DNA from: Anisus vortex
Lineage: Eukaryota; Mollusca; Gastropoda; Planorbidae
Reading direction: 5' to 3'
Assembly (NCBI GenBank): GCA_949126835.1
Contig: OX421497.1
Coordinates: 12,309,132 to 12,373,131 of the forward strand
DNA: 64,000 nt
The translations under genes and the position numbers were made by a program. Positions 22,128 through 35,417 of this stretch are shown here, in pieces. The notes under the pieces were generated by a model. That model had not been told where the DNA came from and searched no databases. It was given only the letters and a program-made list of their open reading frames with translations. Each line of letters starts with the position of its first letter. The stretch's first letter is position 1.

Positions 22128-22400
22128 TTGTGTAAAAGTAAAGTATCCTGTCGAGCCAATTTGATCCATAGAGCCGGTGAAGCTGCGTTCACCAGTTTCT
22201 ATGGCCACGGCATAGTAGGGGATTGTGTGACCAGCTGTATGCACAGCCGCCTTTACTTTACCCCAACTAAGGTCAGGTACCCATCAGAGCTGGGTAGACT
22301 CGGGGAAACCCTCCAGTCCCGGTAAAATATCCTAGCCAGCACCAGGATACGAATCCAGGAACCTTCGGCCGCAAGGCCATTGTGTCCCAATTTTTGTGTT
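22128..22400 (-). mobile_element. tRNA-derived SINE, reverse (unit A)
   Basis: Same family as the SINE at 21,393 but inverted. Body blocks GTTCACCAGTTTCTATGG, ACCCATCAGAGCTGGG and CCAGCACCAGGATACGAATC occur in reverse order. The head is worn. The pair is arranged tail to tail. Confidence 0.8.
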
Positions 22401-22472
22401 TGTACATGTCTGTGTATGTCTTTGTGTTTGTACATGGCCCGCACCAAAGAATATAAAACAATGATGTTAGAA

Positions 22473-22624
22473 CAGCGGTCACCAACTTGTTTATAATAGT
22501 GTGACAAAGTAGGAACATTCATTTATTAAAGTCAATGTGCTCTTTTCTTATAGACAGTACCTAGGTACCAGATTTGACTTTTTTCGGCGTGCCATTAAAA
22601 ATCGCTCTTTGTGCCAAGTCTGGA
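22473..22624. mobile_element. Degenerate hAT MITE (unit A)
   Basis: It starts CAGCGGTCACCAAC, a worn form of the CAGGGGTCGGCAACC end. Its right part, GGCGTGCCATTAAAAATCGC, matches the hAT 3' region. The extreme right end is lost. Equivalents are 32,404-32,555 (B) and 42,340-42,491 (C). Confidence 0.6.
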
Positions 22625-22946
22625 AAGCCCTCGTATAGAATATAATATAGAGCGCAGTTCGCCCACACGTTTCGGACATCATGCTCTGATTTCTTGTATG
22701 GGTACAACAAGCATCCGGTTCTTCATGGCTTGCACAATCCTAACCATCACAAGGCATTTTTTTGTTAATTTGAACAGAAATTTTAACCCTTTGAGCCCTC
22801 CCCACCGGTTGCCTAATTTACCCTACCGCCTGGGCTCCTGCGCATTTTATGCCTATTTCGCAATATATCATGATTGAGCGACCACTGAGGAAAAACCGTC
22901 AAAGATAACAACATGAAATCGAACATGCAAGTAAAGAATAGGCCTA
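22625..22946. other. Unit A right-end spacer
   Basis: Nothing recognised. The frame at 22,611-22,877 is identical in all three units but has no domain. Identity here reflects recent duplication rather than constraint. Confidence 0.45.
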
Positions 22947-24421
22947 GGTAAAATAATGAAAAATCTCTAAAGCAACTAAATATAATGGAGAACTTTTAGA
23001 TTAGAAGTAGTTAAAGATTATGTAGCTATCTAAGATCATACAATAGATGAAGAATTTGCAGTCTAAAGAGCACAAAGTAGCTAAAGATCATGGAAGTAGA
23101 AACAGATCATACGGCGGCTAAAGATCATGAAGAAGCTAAAGAACACGACGCAGCTCAAGATCTTAAAGCGATATACACACACGGAGGCTAAAGATCTGGA
23201 AGCTGCTAAAGCTGTCATAAAACATGTGAATGTAGCAAATGGCTCGATGCAGCTGAAGATGACATTTCGTCTTGAAGTTGTCACCGTTGGACTGAAGGAC
23301 AACATTTACTTAGTAACATACAACAATTATTGTATGCCAATACGTTGGCAATAAGGTAAAACACTTAAGGAATGATACAGCACTTACATGGGGGAATCGT
23401 TTTTGGCTCTTAAGCCATTAGCCCGATTAGCAAGCGGCGTTTTCTACCTGCCAAAATGAATGAATGCTCGATGAGAGTCTCATAGAAAGGTGATTTGATC
23501 AAGATACAACGGGATATCTATGAAGTACTCACCCACATCTCTAGTGTTGCAACAAGTGCATTTTGCGCGATTAGTGCCACAGGCATTAGATGTTCCATTA
23601 AGGTTGGCAAGTGTCTTTCAATGTCATGCTGTTTCTATTGTTACCATTCATTGTATCAATTTTAGGATATGTCACTGCCCCCCTCCCCCCAGAATATCCC
23701 ACTTATGTAGCAAGTGAGCAAGTGTCAGAAAGCCTGTCTCAAATGTAAGTACATAACATTTATTCCAGTGCAACCAATTTGCGTAACGAGGTGTCCTAGA
23801 AACGAATCTTATATTATGTTATTATATACACAAGATTATTGCGTCTAAGGCATATCTATGATTTTAATCTAGTCTTGCATTTTGATGGTATTCCTATTAG
23901 CGTATTTTTTTCAGGCAACCCATTCCATGCCCAGATGCCACAAGGGAAGAAAAGACAAATTAAATGCTATTGTTCTTGCTTATGGAATAAGAAAAAAAGT
24001 GTTGTGTCTGTATGTCTATTTAAGCAATGTTATTGATTGTTATTGTGTTGTATTTTACAGGTATAATTAATTTTACTTTGCTCTTGTTAGTTAATAGTAG
24101 TGGTATTATCATTTACTTACTAAATTGTAAATTTCGTCCCTGCCTTTGGTACAAGTAGCCCACTATAAACGCTAGCCTACCCTTTGTCCAGGTGGAAATC
24201 AAGGCCTTACTTAGATGTTTGATTCACTCCTTTAGGAAAGTCTGGAGTTTGACTTCTACAACTTTTTTGGGCAATAGACGATCTATACAGTCTTGTTGAA
24301 GAACATCTACTCGGTCCATTGAATGCCCTTCTTAGTAAAGTACCTTTGGGATCAAACTGATTATAGTGATAAGCCACACTTGGACGTAAAACGTCATTTT
24401 TGGCGGGAACTAATTCTAATT

Positions 24422-24899
24422 GCATTCATTCACTTTTGTACCCATCGGCCTCAAAGACCGGCGAAGTGTGTAAACCACCAATACGTTCACATTAAGAATA
24501 CACCGGCGGGCGAACGCTGCGCGTCCGAGGTTCATTGCACCACCGAGAGGCCCCGAACCTCGGTGGGGAAGTAGCAATGAGCGCAGCATTCCGTCTCTAA
24601 ACCCGGTCTGGTGCATGTATGTCACTACCTATAGTATTGGATTTGTGTTACCGGGCGACATTGCAGATATATGGTCGAGCCATCACGATAATGATCCGAT
24701 GGAAATTCCGCTGTTTTGTGCATGGGCTACCTTATGTATTTTACACGACACGCCATGCCGTCAGTGTTCCGTAGGCCGGCTGGCGCCCGGACGGAACCTT
24801 AGTGTTCCCACTCCCTTCACCACTGAACATGGTTACGCCCTTGACTTAAGTTCCGGAGAGGCTCATCCGGTTTTTATTGAGAAATTTTAAATTCGTTAG
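24422..24899 (+). repeat. GC-rich dispersed repeat (unit B)
   Basis: Duplicate of 13,868-14,345 with a few substitutions. The CACCGAG/CTCGGTG hairpin arms are intact. Confidence 0.75.
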
Positions 24900-25279
24900 C
24901 TGTCTTGCGATCTATATAAGTCTATATAATCGGATTTGGTTAATTCTTAGTGATGAATTCTTAGAAGCGGAAGTCTACGGATCACTTCTATAGTTTCTAA
25001 CAAAGTGTATCAATGTTTCTAGATCTATAGATAAATACTTTACTTTACCGACTAATTGTCGTCTACTAATGGTATAATGATGTCGCCGTCTGTAAAGGAA
25101 ATAAATGCCTTTTTCGGGAAAATCCATTAGTTTCGTCTCGACGCAATTTGTTGAACCCACGGACTTTCGGGATTTCCCAATCGTATTTTTATAATGACTC
25201 CCGAGAGAGAGAGTGAGGCCAATAACATAGACGTGTGTATTTGTGAATATTTTGTTAAAGTCGCTTGTGTTTGTGTATT

Positions 25280-25486
25280 CAGTGGCGTAGCTTGAGGTGG
25301 GAAGGGGGCTGGGGAGGCAGCATGTAGCGGTTGGGTTGCCCCAGGTGCTGAAGTTTGGATAAGCGCCAAACTGACGCTTGTATAAACTTTATCTTAGGCC
25401 TACTAATAAATCAAAATTAGCATATTTAATATGCGCCAAATTCTCCCCCGTTGCCACGGGCGCCATCTACCCTAGTTTCGCCACTA
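25280..25486. mobile_element. 207-bp hAT MITE (unit B)
   Basis: Duplicate of 14,726-14,932 with the same ends and flanks. It was present before the segmental duplication. Confidence 0.72.
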
Positions 25487-26828
25487 TGTGTATGTATTGC
25501 GTACGAGTGGTAGCGTAATCTGTTGGCCCTGTGTTTGTATGTATTTGAGGGTGTATATTAGTGTGTAGGCTATATATATATATATAAATGTATGACTTTG
25601 TTTCTGAGTGCGGATGTGTGAATACGCTTCTGTGTGTGTCTATGCCCTGATTGTGTGTGTGTACGGGTTTTGTATGTGTCGTGTGAGTAGGTGTGTACGC
25701 ATGTGTATCTACGTGTGTGCGTGATCGTGTCTAGCTGCGTCTGTGCCGGGGTCTGTGGCTAATTATATTCTGACCAATTAGTGGCATTTTATATGGGGGG
25801 TAGCAAGATGGTGTGCCCACAAAGATGGTATGGTTTATGAATACTCAAAGGAAAAAGACATTTTCCGAAAAATCTCAAAGTTTGTCTTTATATTCCATCA
25901 CTTCCGCTGTCGAGTCTACACATTTATACTTTGAAGTTCGTGTTCGGCAGACTTCGGGTTCGATTCGGCTGCCAACACAGTTCGAGTTCGGTGTGTTCAG
26001 TTCTTGTTTGGTTCCATTCCCATCTCTAATTTTTCCGATTTTATATAAATCAGTATAATATAACTGTCGAAGATTTAGTCGAGGGGGATTAATGGGGGAG
26101 AAGACCGTGGGACGTCCGATTCTTCCCTATCATTTGTGTATCTTTCTTTACTTAATATGCGGAAATCTATAACTTGGTCCAAGTGTTAAGTAACCCTTTT
26201 CAGACTCTGTTTGTCCATGTGAATAGTATGTCTGCGTTCATCAATTTTGCGTGGTCACGTCAACATAGTGATCGTGTAGCCAGCACAATGCCAGAAGTAT
26301 TTCACGTTTCCTAAATTAATATCAGGTATACATGGGAGCTGGGAAAACTCGGAAGCAGCTTTCAGACCCGGTGATAAAACAAAGCATGCTCCTATAACCT
26401 GGAATTGAACCCGAATCCTTCGGAATCGCCATCCGAGCCACATTGCATATATTTCAGAAAACCTTACTTTTTATTTCCTGCATTGCGATTGTTGTGAGTA
26501 GGTACTTTTTGCTTTAATATTTCACAAAACTAAAAATAAATTTATATTTAGACAATTCAACGCTGTAGAATATGTATATCGTTTATGGAAGACATTTTAA
26601 CTTTGGTCAACACGGAAAATGGCGTCTTCCCACTTTCGATTTATTATCACTGATCTATATTTATGTTGGTTGTTAGCAAACAGTATTATTTCAATACATT
26701 TCTTTTGTTATCAGTTCATAATTATATGGTGAAGATGAGAATTCGTGTTAATTGAGATAAATAATTCCTTGAACAGAACCGTTCAAATTTATTAAAACGA
26801 AAAATGCTTTGTGGTGATTAGAAGCTAA

Positions 26829-28649
26829 CTAGGTCGGCAACCTTTTGCTAACAGCTTGCCTAACTAGGATTTCCAAATCATTCAGCGTGCCAAAAGCCTA
26901 AAAGTCAACCTGCTCTATTATAATTGTTTTATTATTTTTTTAAACACAATTAATTAAACTCCGTATCAAGACCAAGGCCAAAAGCAAAGGAAATTTTTAG
27001 AGAATATCTTTAAAGCGTTTTATATTTAATTAAAAAAATAACATGATTGTAATTATTTTCTTTTTTATTTGAATTTGTACCAAATACAAAATGTTATATT
27101 ACCAAACTTTCACATTTAAGGTAATTTTGTCGTAAACATTGTCAGTTGCTTATCAAGATAAGGATCTACCAACTGCTAAGAATGATTATATTTTGTTCTC
27201 ACTTTAAATGTGATTTTCTTTAATTTTTTAAAATTCTATAGAGAAATACATATTTAGTACCGTTAAGCGAAATTGATATGTAGTAATCATACAAGCTGGG
27301 TAGTTAATGTAATGTTTAAGAAATGGGCATATAAATTTTAGTCACATAATATTTATATCATTTTCAACTACCTTTACAGTTTGGTCATTATGAAGTTTAA
27401 AGTTGAAGGCCATTTAGTCTTTTCTAAAAAAACAACATTAAAAAACGTAATATTACAAATATTAGTGCAAATAAAACGGGCTTATTACCTCCCTTTAATT
27501 AAAATAAAGTTTCAATAGTGATGCCAAACAAGTTATGGTTTGTAATATAACAAATATTACTGACTAATTATTATTTCTTTATATAAATCCAGCATTACGG
27601 CATTCATTACAAGATTTAATTATTAGAGGTATAAAATTAGTTTACTTTAAACAGTTGTAAAAAAACATTCCCTGCATTAATTGTTTGTCCATTTAACCTT
27701 AGGAGTTTATCTTTTTTTAAAAATAATAATTACAACAATTGCGTAATATAATGCTAGTAAATAAGTCTCTTATAGTTATTAAATTAATTTAGTTTTAGAA
27801 TTACTTATATTTAAAGAATCTTAAATGTAATTAGTCTGTATCAATTATTTTAATGAGCGCTTGTCTTGAATGCTCTTCGCTAATTATTAATGGCAGATAC
27901 ATATTTAGTCGTTTCTGAGTGGTGAAGTGTAAGTGACCTCTTCGAATGTTTAACAACGCTTTCATGTATTATAAATAATGTTCACAAGTAAAAGTTGAAC
28001 CAAAAGTTGAAAGTAGAGCATATGCCTGGCAGTTGAGAATAGCAGATGACTTTCCTAAACAGCTTCCTTCCAGATTTTCCCGCAAATTGGCACATTTTGA
28101 TGCCCATTTTTGGGGATTCAACTTACTGTGTTCTAAAATTGCCAATATTTCTCCATATAAAAAAAAAGCATCTACATCCAGGAGGTTGAAGTAAGGTCAA
28201 ACCAGTAAAGCTTGATACGGTTTGAAAAAATGAGTAGGCCTACATGAAGTTTGCCTTTGTTTAGAAAACTATGCTTTGAGTGCTTTGATGTGCTGAAAAA
28301 GCCCAAATATCTATCTTAATATATGCCTTAATAAAGGGAAGTAGCCTACATATGGTAAAATGTTTTGAAATTGATTTCACTCAAGATATATTGAAATCCA
28401 TTCCAGAGGTCCAACAGTCTAACATATAAGTGCTGTTTGATCCCGTCTTTGTAAATGCGTTCAACTCACTGAAATGTGTCGCTCTGTCAATTAGAAGCAT
28501 CGACTTCAACAGTTAGTTCTCCTCATTCAGAACCGGAAACTGTTGTTGTTATTTTATCAATAAAAAAAAAACAGTAGGTCTCTCGCGTACCGTTGAAAAT
28601 CGCTCTGCGTGCCAAGTTTGACACGCGTACCTTAGGCTGCCGATCCCTG
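26829..28649 (+). mobile_element. Non-autonomous hAT element (unit B)
   Basis: Duplicate of 16,275-18,095 with scattered substitutions, the same ends and no transposase frame. Confidence 0.82.
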
Positions 28650-29752
28650 CACTAGAAGACAGAAGAGCAAAGACTAAAGTAAGAGTAAGAATAATACATA
28701 AAGCATTAAACTCTAAGCTAGAAATATAACCCAAGAACAACAATGGCAATGCTCAGACAAACATAAAGACAGTAACACTTTTCTTATACAAGAATATTTT
28801 AGAGCGTTTCGTCAAGTTTTCAAACCGAATGATTTTCAAAGTTCGCATCGTTGTTGGTGTTTTTTGTTGTTGACTTTTAAAGTGCTTTTACCACTAAAAA
28901 AAAAACGTCACTTCATTTTGGTATCAACCGGCTAGACGCAATAAACCGAGTATCCAGCATCCGGATGGCACTATTTGCCGCATCCGGAGTGACCAAAAAA
29001 GAAAAAGCCACAAAGGTTTTGTTTCCACTATATCCTGATGATTTCAAGATATATCTCATCTAATAGTGCTGAACAACATTTTTTTAAAGGATGCTGTGTT
29101 TGTGTGTGGTTAGGATTACCGGCTAACTGGATATTGGCCGTGCGTAGACCTACATGATGGATGTTTGTTTGTGATTGAATGATAAGTTTATTGAACGACT
29201 TTAACGAACAAAGTTTATACTTGTTAAAATGTACACTATAAAATACATTTTCATCTATAGTATTAGTGAATGCGAATGCTTAAGATAAAAAGTCTAAATT
29301 GACACCGTAAGTTTTCTGCTCTTTAGAATATATATATATGTGTTTTAAGAATACTGCTAAGTAAATACGATAGTCGATGCCGACGGAAATTAGGTTTCGG
29401 TTTCGATTTCGGCGCCGAAAGTAGGCAAATGTCCTTTTTCGGCGTAGTTTCGGTTTTTGGGGCGAAGCCAAAAAGTTAATTTTTGGTTTGCTATCGGTTT
29501 CGGCCTAAACTGATATTGACTTTTGGTCATCAGCCGAATATCTATTTTAACTTTCAAAATTCAGACTGCAACGCTAGTGCTGAATCTATTACTCTCATTA
29601 TGGATGATTTCATTTAGTTAAACTGCTGTGAATTAATCTCTGTGAAGTATAAAATTGAAGTTAATAATAAACGGATATATAATACATGTATACACAACTG
29701 TATATATACATGTTCTAAGGTTTACTGAAATAGAGTAATCATAAACGAGTTA

Positions 29753-30009
29753 TATAGATAAATAGATAAATAGATAAATAGATAAATAGATAAATAGATA
29801 AATAGATAAATAGATAAATAGATAAATAGATAAATAGATCAATAGATCAATAGATCAATAGATCAATAGATCAATAGATAAATAGATAAATAGATAAATA
29901 GATAAATAGATAAATAGATAAATAGATAAATAGATACATAGATAAATAGATAAATAGATAAATAGTTAATTAGTTAAATAGATAAATAGATGGATAGATA
30001 GGTAGATAA
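29753..30009 (+). repeat. AGATAAAT octamer array (unit B)
   Basis: Shorter than in A by about three octamers. It has a block of five AGATCAAT and a single AGATACAT. Confidence 0.95.
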
Positions 30010-31933
30010 TAATATGTATCAAATATTTTCGTAACCAAATCAACGGAAAACGCAAAAAAAAAAAAGCCTTTTTTTCACAATAAATTATTGTCTTCCATAA
30101 GTTCCATTATGTAGCACCTCTCGTCCCCCCCCCCCCCCCCCACCAAACCACATACACACATATACACACACACACTTATCGCTGTCACGATTCGTGTATA
30201 CGATATTTCTATTATTAAAGATTTTTTTTTTAACTTCATTGGTTAAATAATTATTTTTTATTTTTATTTTTTAAAACCAAACCATTGGCTTACAAATATA
30301 ATTAATAATAAAAAATAAAATTAGTAACTCACTTACCAGTATAAATCAGTTGTAAAATATTTAACTCCGAAATTCCGAAATGTGTATTTGTAATGAACTA
30401 ACTGTATTCCAGTTTTTTAACAAGAAACACGATATAAACTTGTTTCCAAGACAATTATTTCATAAACAGCTTATTTGAAAAAATAACTCATAATAAATTG
30501 TTTTTCCTTAAAACACGTTCTATCCAATATTTTTTTTTAGTTACAAAAATTATTTAGAATAAAATCACTAAGGCATATATGCCCAATTATACAAATTAAT
30601 ATTATAAAATATTTGCGCCTTTAATGTTCAACAGTATTTTAAACTTTGAAGAATAAATTAATGCAAGCGAAAGGGCATTTCAATAGATTTATATAGGCTA
30701 TGGTATTACATCCAAATCTTTTATATGAATTGAGTTTAATTAAATGACGACACGATATATCATCAATAAAACAACGTATAAAGTTTAGCCAACACTAACA
30801 TAGAAAAGTCCCCCACACACAAGATAATAATTATCCTTCTTGAAAAGATTGGTATTTGTTTTTTGTTGTTTAGTTGTTTTTTTTTTGTTTGTTTTTTTTC
30901 CTTTACAAAGCGTGCGTGCAGGAGACTGAGTGATAAGGCTCGCGTGAGCTCTGCAAGTGAGGACATCCGAGACGATAGATTCATCCGCGTACTTTCCCCT
31001 CTCGCGCTCCGTCCTTCGCCCCGAGAAAAGCTAGTCCCGTAAGATACATCTTGACGTTGGATGGTGGTGGATTGGAAGGGGAAAAAATATAGGAGTGTGG
31101 GGGGGGGGGAGGGGGTGATTGGAGGCCATGGAGTGGTATTAGTGAATCAAAGAAGGAAGAGGTGGGGGGCTAAGAAGAAAAGTGAATTATTACAATCTGA
31201 TGTGATCTAGTGTATCATTATTATTTATTGTTATTGTGCATGTGTTTTTTTTGGCTTACTTTATTGTGGTAAATTTGTGTAATGTTGTTTCACTGTCTCG
31301 GTTCTGCTGTCTTTGTCGAACAGAGCTACTGTGTTTGAGTATTATGATAATTCCCCTCCTGACTTGTAGCATTAGAACTACTTTTCTTTAGTAATTTTGA
31401 GACGTTGCCCAATTTAATGTCTCAATTAAAGAATAATAAAGTATTTTGGAGTCGTGACGCTTTGCCCCCCCCCCCCCCCCCCGAGATAACCTCACAAGGT
31501 GATTTAGCCACGAGATTCAAAGAAGATAGTGTGGCCAACCAAATCCCTCCTCAAAATAACATAGGCATATAATATAAACCAGGATTTTAAATTGACACCT
31601 TTGGTAGTGCTTTGGTATTACTTATCACCATTTATTGTTCTTGCATAAGGGATAAAAAGTGTTTTTGTCCTTATGTTTATCTGACCATCGTTATAGATTG
31701 TTATTGTGTTGCATTTCTAAGGTAAGAACTTAGTATTTCATGTGTTATTAGTACTTTACTTTAATAATACGTTCAAACAACGAAACACACGCACACAAAC
31801 AGAATATTCTTTCATTTGCGCATTGGTAGAAGACCATAGTAACATTATTGGTCAAAGTTTAGTTAATTTTTTGTACCAACATTAAACCATTACAAGAACA
31901 AGATTTGAAGTGTCTATATTGTATGATGCTTTC

Positions 31934-32330
31934 ATAGCACGGTAGCCGAGCGGCAGCGCGTTCGACTGGGGAGACGAAGGTTCCGGGTTCGAATCCTGGT
32001 GCAGGCTAGGATTTTTTCCCGGGTCTTGAGGGTGTACCTGAGTCTGCATAAGTATGTTTTGTGTAAAAGTAAAGTATCCTGTCGAGCCAATTTGATCCAT
32101 AGAGCCGGTGAAGCTGCGTTCACCAGTTTCTATGGCCACGGCATAGTAGGGGATTGTGTGACCAGCTGTATGCACAGCCGCCTTTACTTTACCCCAACTA
32201 AGGTCAGGTACCCATCAGAGCTGGGTAGACTCGGGGAAACCCTCCAGTCCCGGTAAAATATCCTAGCCAGCACCAGGATACGAATCCAGGAACGTTCGGC
32301 CGCAAGGCCATTGTGTCCCAATTTTTGTGT
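31934..32330. mobile_element. Fused inverted SINE pair (unit B)
   Basis: The forward SINE head (A box 31,943-31,953, B box 31,986-31,996) is cut at GAGTCT (about 32,044) and joined directly to the reverse SINE (32,045-32,330). In A the two are separated by the rest of the forward body and the AT array. The result is a compact imperfect inverted repeat. Confidence 0.82.
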
Positions 32331-34352
32331 TTGTACATGTCTGTGTATGTCTTTGTGTTTGTACATGGCCCGCACCAAAGAATATAAAACAATGATGTTA
32401 GAACAGCGGTCACCAACTTGTTTATAATAGTGTGACAAAGTAGGAACATTCATTTATTAAAGTCAATGTGCTCTTTTCTTATAGACAGTACCTAGGTACC
32501 AGATTTGACTTTTTTCGGCGTGCCATTAAAAATCGCTCTTTGTGCCAAGTCTGGAAAGCCCTCGTATAGAATATAATATAGAGCGCAGTTCGCCCACACG
32601 TTTCGGACATCATGCTCTGATTTCTTGTATGGGTACAACAAGCATCCGGTTCTTCATGGCTTGCACAATCCTAACCATCACAAGGCATTTTTTTGTTAAT
32701 TTGAACAGAAATTTTAACCCTTTGAGCCCTCCCCACCGGTTGCCTAATTTACCCTACCGCCTGGGCTCCTGCGCATTTTATGCCTATTTCGCAATATATC
32801 ATGATTGAGCGACCACTGAGGAAAAACCGTCAAAGATAACAACATGAAATCGAACATGCAAGTAAAGAATAGGCCTAGGTAAAATAATGAAAAATCTCTA
32901 AAGCAACTAAATATAATGGAGAACTTTTAGATTAGAAGTAGTTAAAGATTATGTAGCTATCTAAGATCATACAATAGATGAAGAATTTGCAGTCTAAAGA
33001 GCACAAAGTAGCTAAAGATCATGGAAGTAGAAACAGATCATACGGCGGCTAAAGATCATGAAGAAGCTAAAGAACACGACGCAGCTCAAGATCTTAAAGC
33101 GATATACACACACGGAGGCTAAAGATCTGGAAGCTGCTAAAGCTGTCATAAAACATGTGAATGTAGCAAATGGCTCGATGCAGCTGAAGATGACATTTCG
33201 TCTTGAAGTTGTCACCGTTGGACTGAAGGACAACATTTACTTAGTAACATACAACAATTATTGTATGCCAATACGTTGGCAATAAGGTAAAACACTTAAG
33301 GAATGATACAGCACTTACATGGGGGAATCGTTTTTGGCTCTTAAGCCATTAGCCCGATTAGCAAGCGGCGTTTTCTACCTGCCAAAATGAATGAATGCTC
33401 GATGAGAGTCTCATAGAAAGGTGATTTGATCAAGATACAACGGGATATCTATGAAGTACTCACCCACATCTCTAGTGTTGCAACAAGTGCATTTTGCGCG
33501 ATTAGTGCCACAGGCATTAGATGTTCCATTAAGGTTGGCAAGTGTCTTTCAATGTCATGCTGTTTCTATTGTTACCATTCATTGTATCAATTTTAGGATA
33601 TGTCACTGCCCCCCTCCCCCCAGAATATCCCACTTATGTAGCAAGTGAGCAAGTGTCAGAAAGCCTGTCTCAAATGTAAGTACATAACATTTATTCCAGT
33701 GCAACCAATTTGCGTAACGAGGTGTCCTAGAAACGAATCTTATATTATGTTATTATATACACAAGATTATTGCGTCTAAGGCATATCTATGATTTTAATC
33801 TAGTCTTGCATTTTGATGGTATTCCTATTAGCGTATTTTTTTCAGGCAACCCATTCCATGCCCAGATGCCACAAGGGAAGAAAAGACAAATTAAATGCTA
33901 TTGTTCTTGCTTATGGAATAAGAAAAAAAGTGTTGTGTCTGTATGTCTATTTAAGCAATGTTATTGATTGTTATTGTGTTGTATTTTACAGGTATAATTA
34001 ATTTTACTTTGCTCTTGTTAGTTAATAGTAGTGGTATTATCATTTACTTACTAAATTGTAAATTTCGTCCCTGCCTTTGGTACAAGTAGCCCACTATAAA
34101 CGCTAGCCTACCCTTTGTCCAGGTGGAAATCAAGGCCTTACTTAGATGTTTGATTCACTCCTTTAGGAAAGTCTGGAGTTTGACTTCTACAACTTTTTTG
34201 GGCAATAGACGATCTATACAGTCTTGTTGAAGAACATCTACTCGGTCCATTGAATGCCCTTCTTAGTAAAGTACCTTTGGGATCAAACTGATTATAGTGA
34301 TAAGCCACACTTGGACGTAAAACGTCATTTTTGGCGGGAACTAATTCTAATT

Positions 34353-34830
34353 GCATTCATTCACTTTTGTACCCATCGGCCTCAAAGACCGGCGAAGTGT
34401 GTAAACCACCAATACGTTCACATTAAGAATACACCGGCGGGCGAACGCTGCGCGTCCGAGGTTCATTGCACCACCGAGAGGCCCCGAACCTCGGTGGGGA
34501 AGTAGCAATGAGCGCAGCATTCCGTCTCTAAACCCGGTCTGGTGCATGTATGTCACTACCTATAGTATTGGATTTGTGTTACCGGGCGACATTGCAGATA
34601 TATGGTCGAGCCATCACGATAATGATCCGATGGAAATTCCGCTGTTTTGTGCATGGGCTACCTTATGTATTTTACACGACACGCCATGCCGTCAGTGTTC
34701 CGTAGGCCGGCTGGCGCCCGGACGGAACCTTAGTGTTCCCACTCCCTTCACCACTGAACATGGTTACGCCCTTGACTTAAGTTCCGGAGAGGCTCATCCG
34801 GTTTTTATTGAGAAATTTTAAATTCGTTAG
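34353..34830 (+). repeat. GC-rich dispersed repeat (unit C)
   Basis: Duplicate of the unit B copy at 24,422; no difference seen. Confidence 0.75.
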
Positions 34831-35210
34831 CTGTCTTGCGATCTATATAAGTCTATATAATCGGATTTGGTTAATTCTTAGTGATGAATTCTTAGAAGCG
34901 GAAGTCTACGGATCACTTCTATAGTTTCTAACAAAGTGTATCAATGTTTCTAGATCTATAGATAAATACTTTACTTTACCGACTAATTGTCGTCTACTAA
35001 TGGTATAATGATGTCGCCGTCTGTAAAGGAAATAAATGCCTTTTTCGGGAAAATCCATTAGTTTCGTCTCGACGCAATTTGTTGAACCCACGGACTTTCG
35101 GGATTTCCCAATCGTATTTTTATAATGACTCCCGAGAGAGAGAGTGAGGCCAATAACATAGACGTGTGTATTTGTGAATATTTTGTTAAAGTCGCTTGTG
35201 TTTGTGTATT

Positions 35211-35417
35211 CAGTGGCGTAGCTTGAGGTGGGAAGGGGGCTGGGGAGGCAGCATGTAGCGGTTGGGTTGCCCCAGGTGCTGAAGTTTGGATAAGCGCCAA
35301 ACTGACGCTTGTATAAACTTTATCTTAGGCCTACTAATAAATCAAAATTAGCATATTTAATATGCGCCAAATTCTCCCCCGTTGCCACGGGCGCCATCTA
35401 CCCTAGTTTCGCCACTA
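35211..35417. mobile_element. 207-bp hAT MITE (unit C)
   Basis: Duplicate of 25,280-25,486. Confidence 0.72.

Larger units (their letters stand above)
12392..22946 (+). repeat. Tandem segmental duplication, unit A (10,555 bp)
   Basis: First of three head-to-tail copies. Its left edge is GGTAAAATAATG at 12,392, preceded by unique sequence. Its right edge joins unit B as GGCCTA|GGTAAA at 22,946/22,947. Compared with B it shows about one difference per 100 bp in passages I compared. It has an extra 620 bp at 21,495-22,114, lacks 11 bp after the tRNA B box at 21,455, and has about three more AGATAAAT units. No long reading frame exists in the unit, so it is duplicated non-coding DNA with nested transposons rather than a large autonomous element. 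Confidence 0.95.
22947..32877 (+). repeat. Tandem segmental duplication, unit B (9,931 bp)
   Basis: The second copy has the same order of contents as A at a constant offset of 10,554 through most of its length. It carries the 620-bp deletion relative to A (site at about 32,044) and keeps the 11 bp missing from A. It matches unit C base for base wherever I compared them, apart from an 18-C tract at 31,465-31,482 that is 23 C in C. All smaller frames are duplicates of those in A and appear non-coding. Confidence 0.95.
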
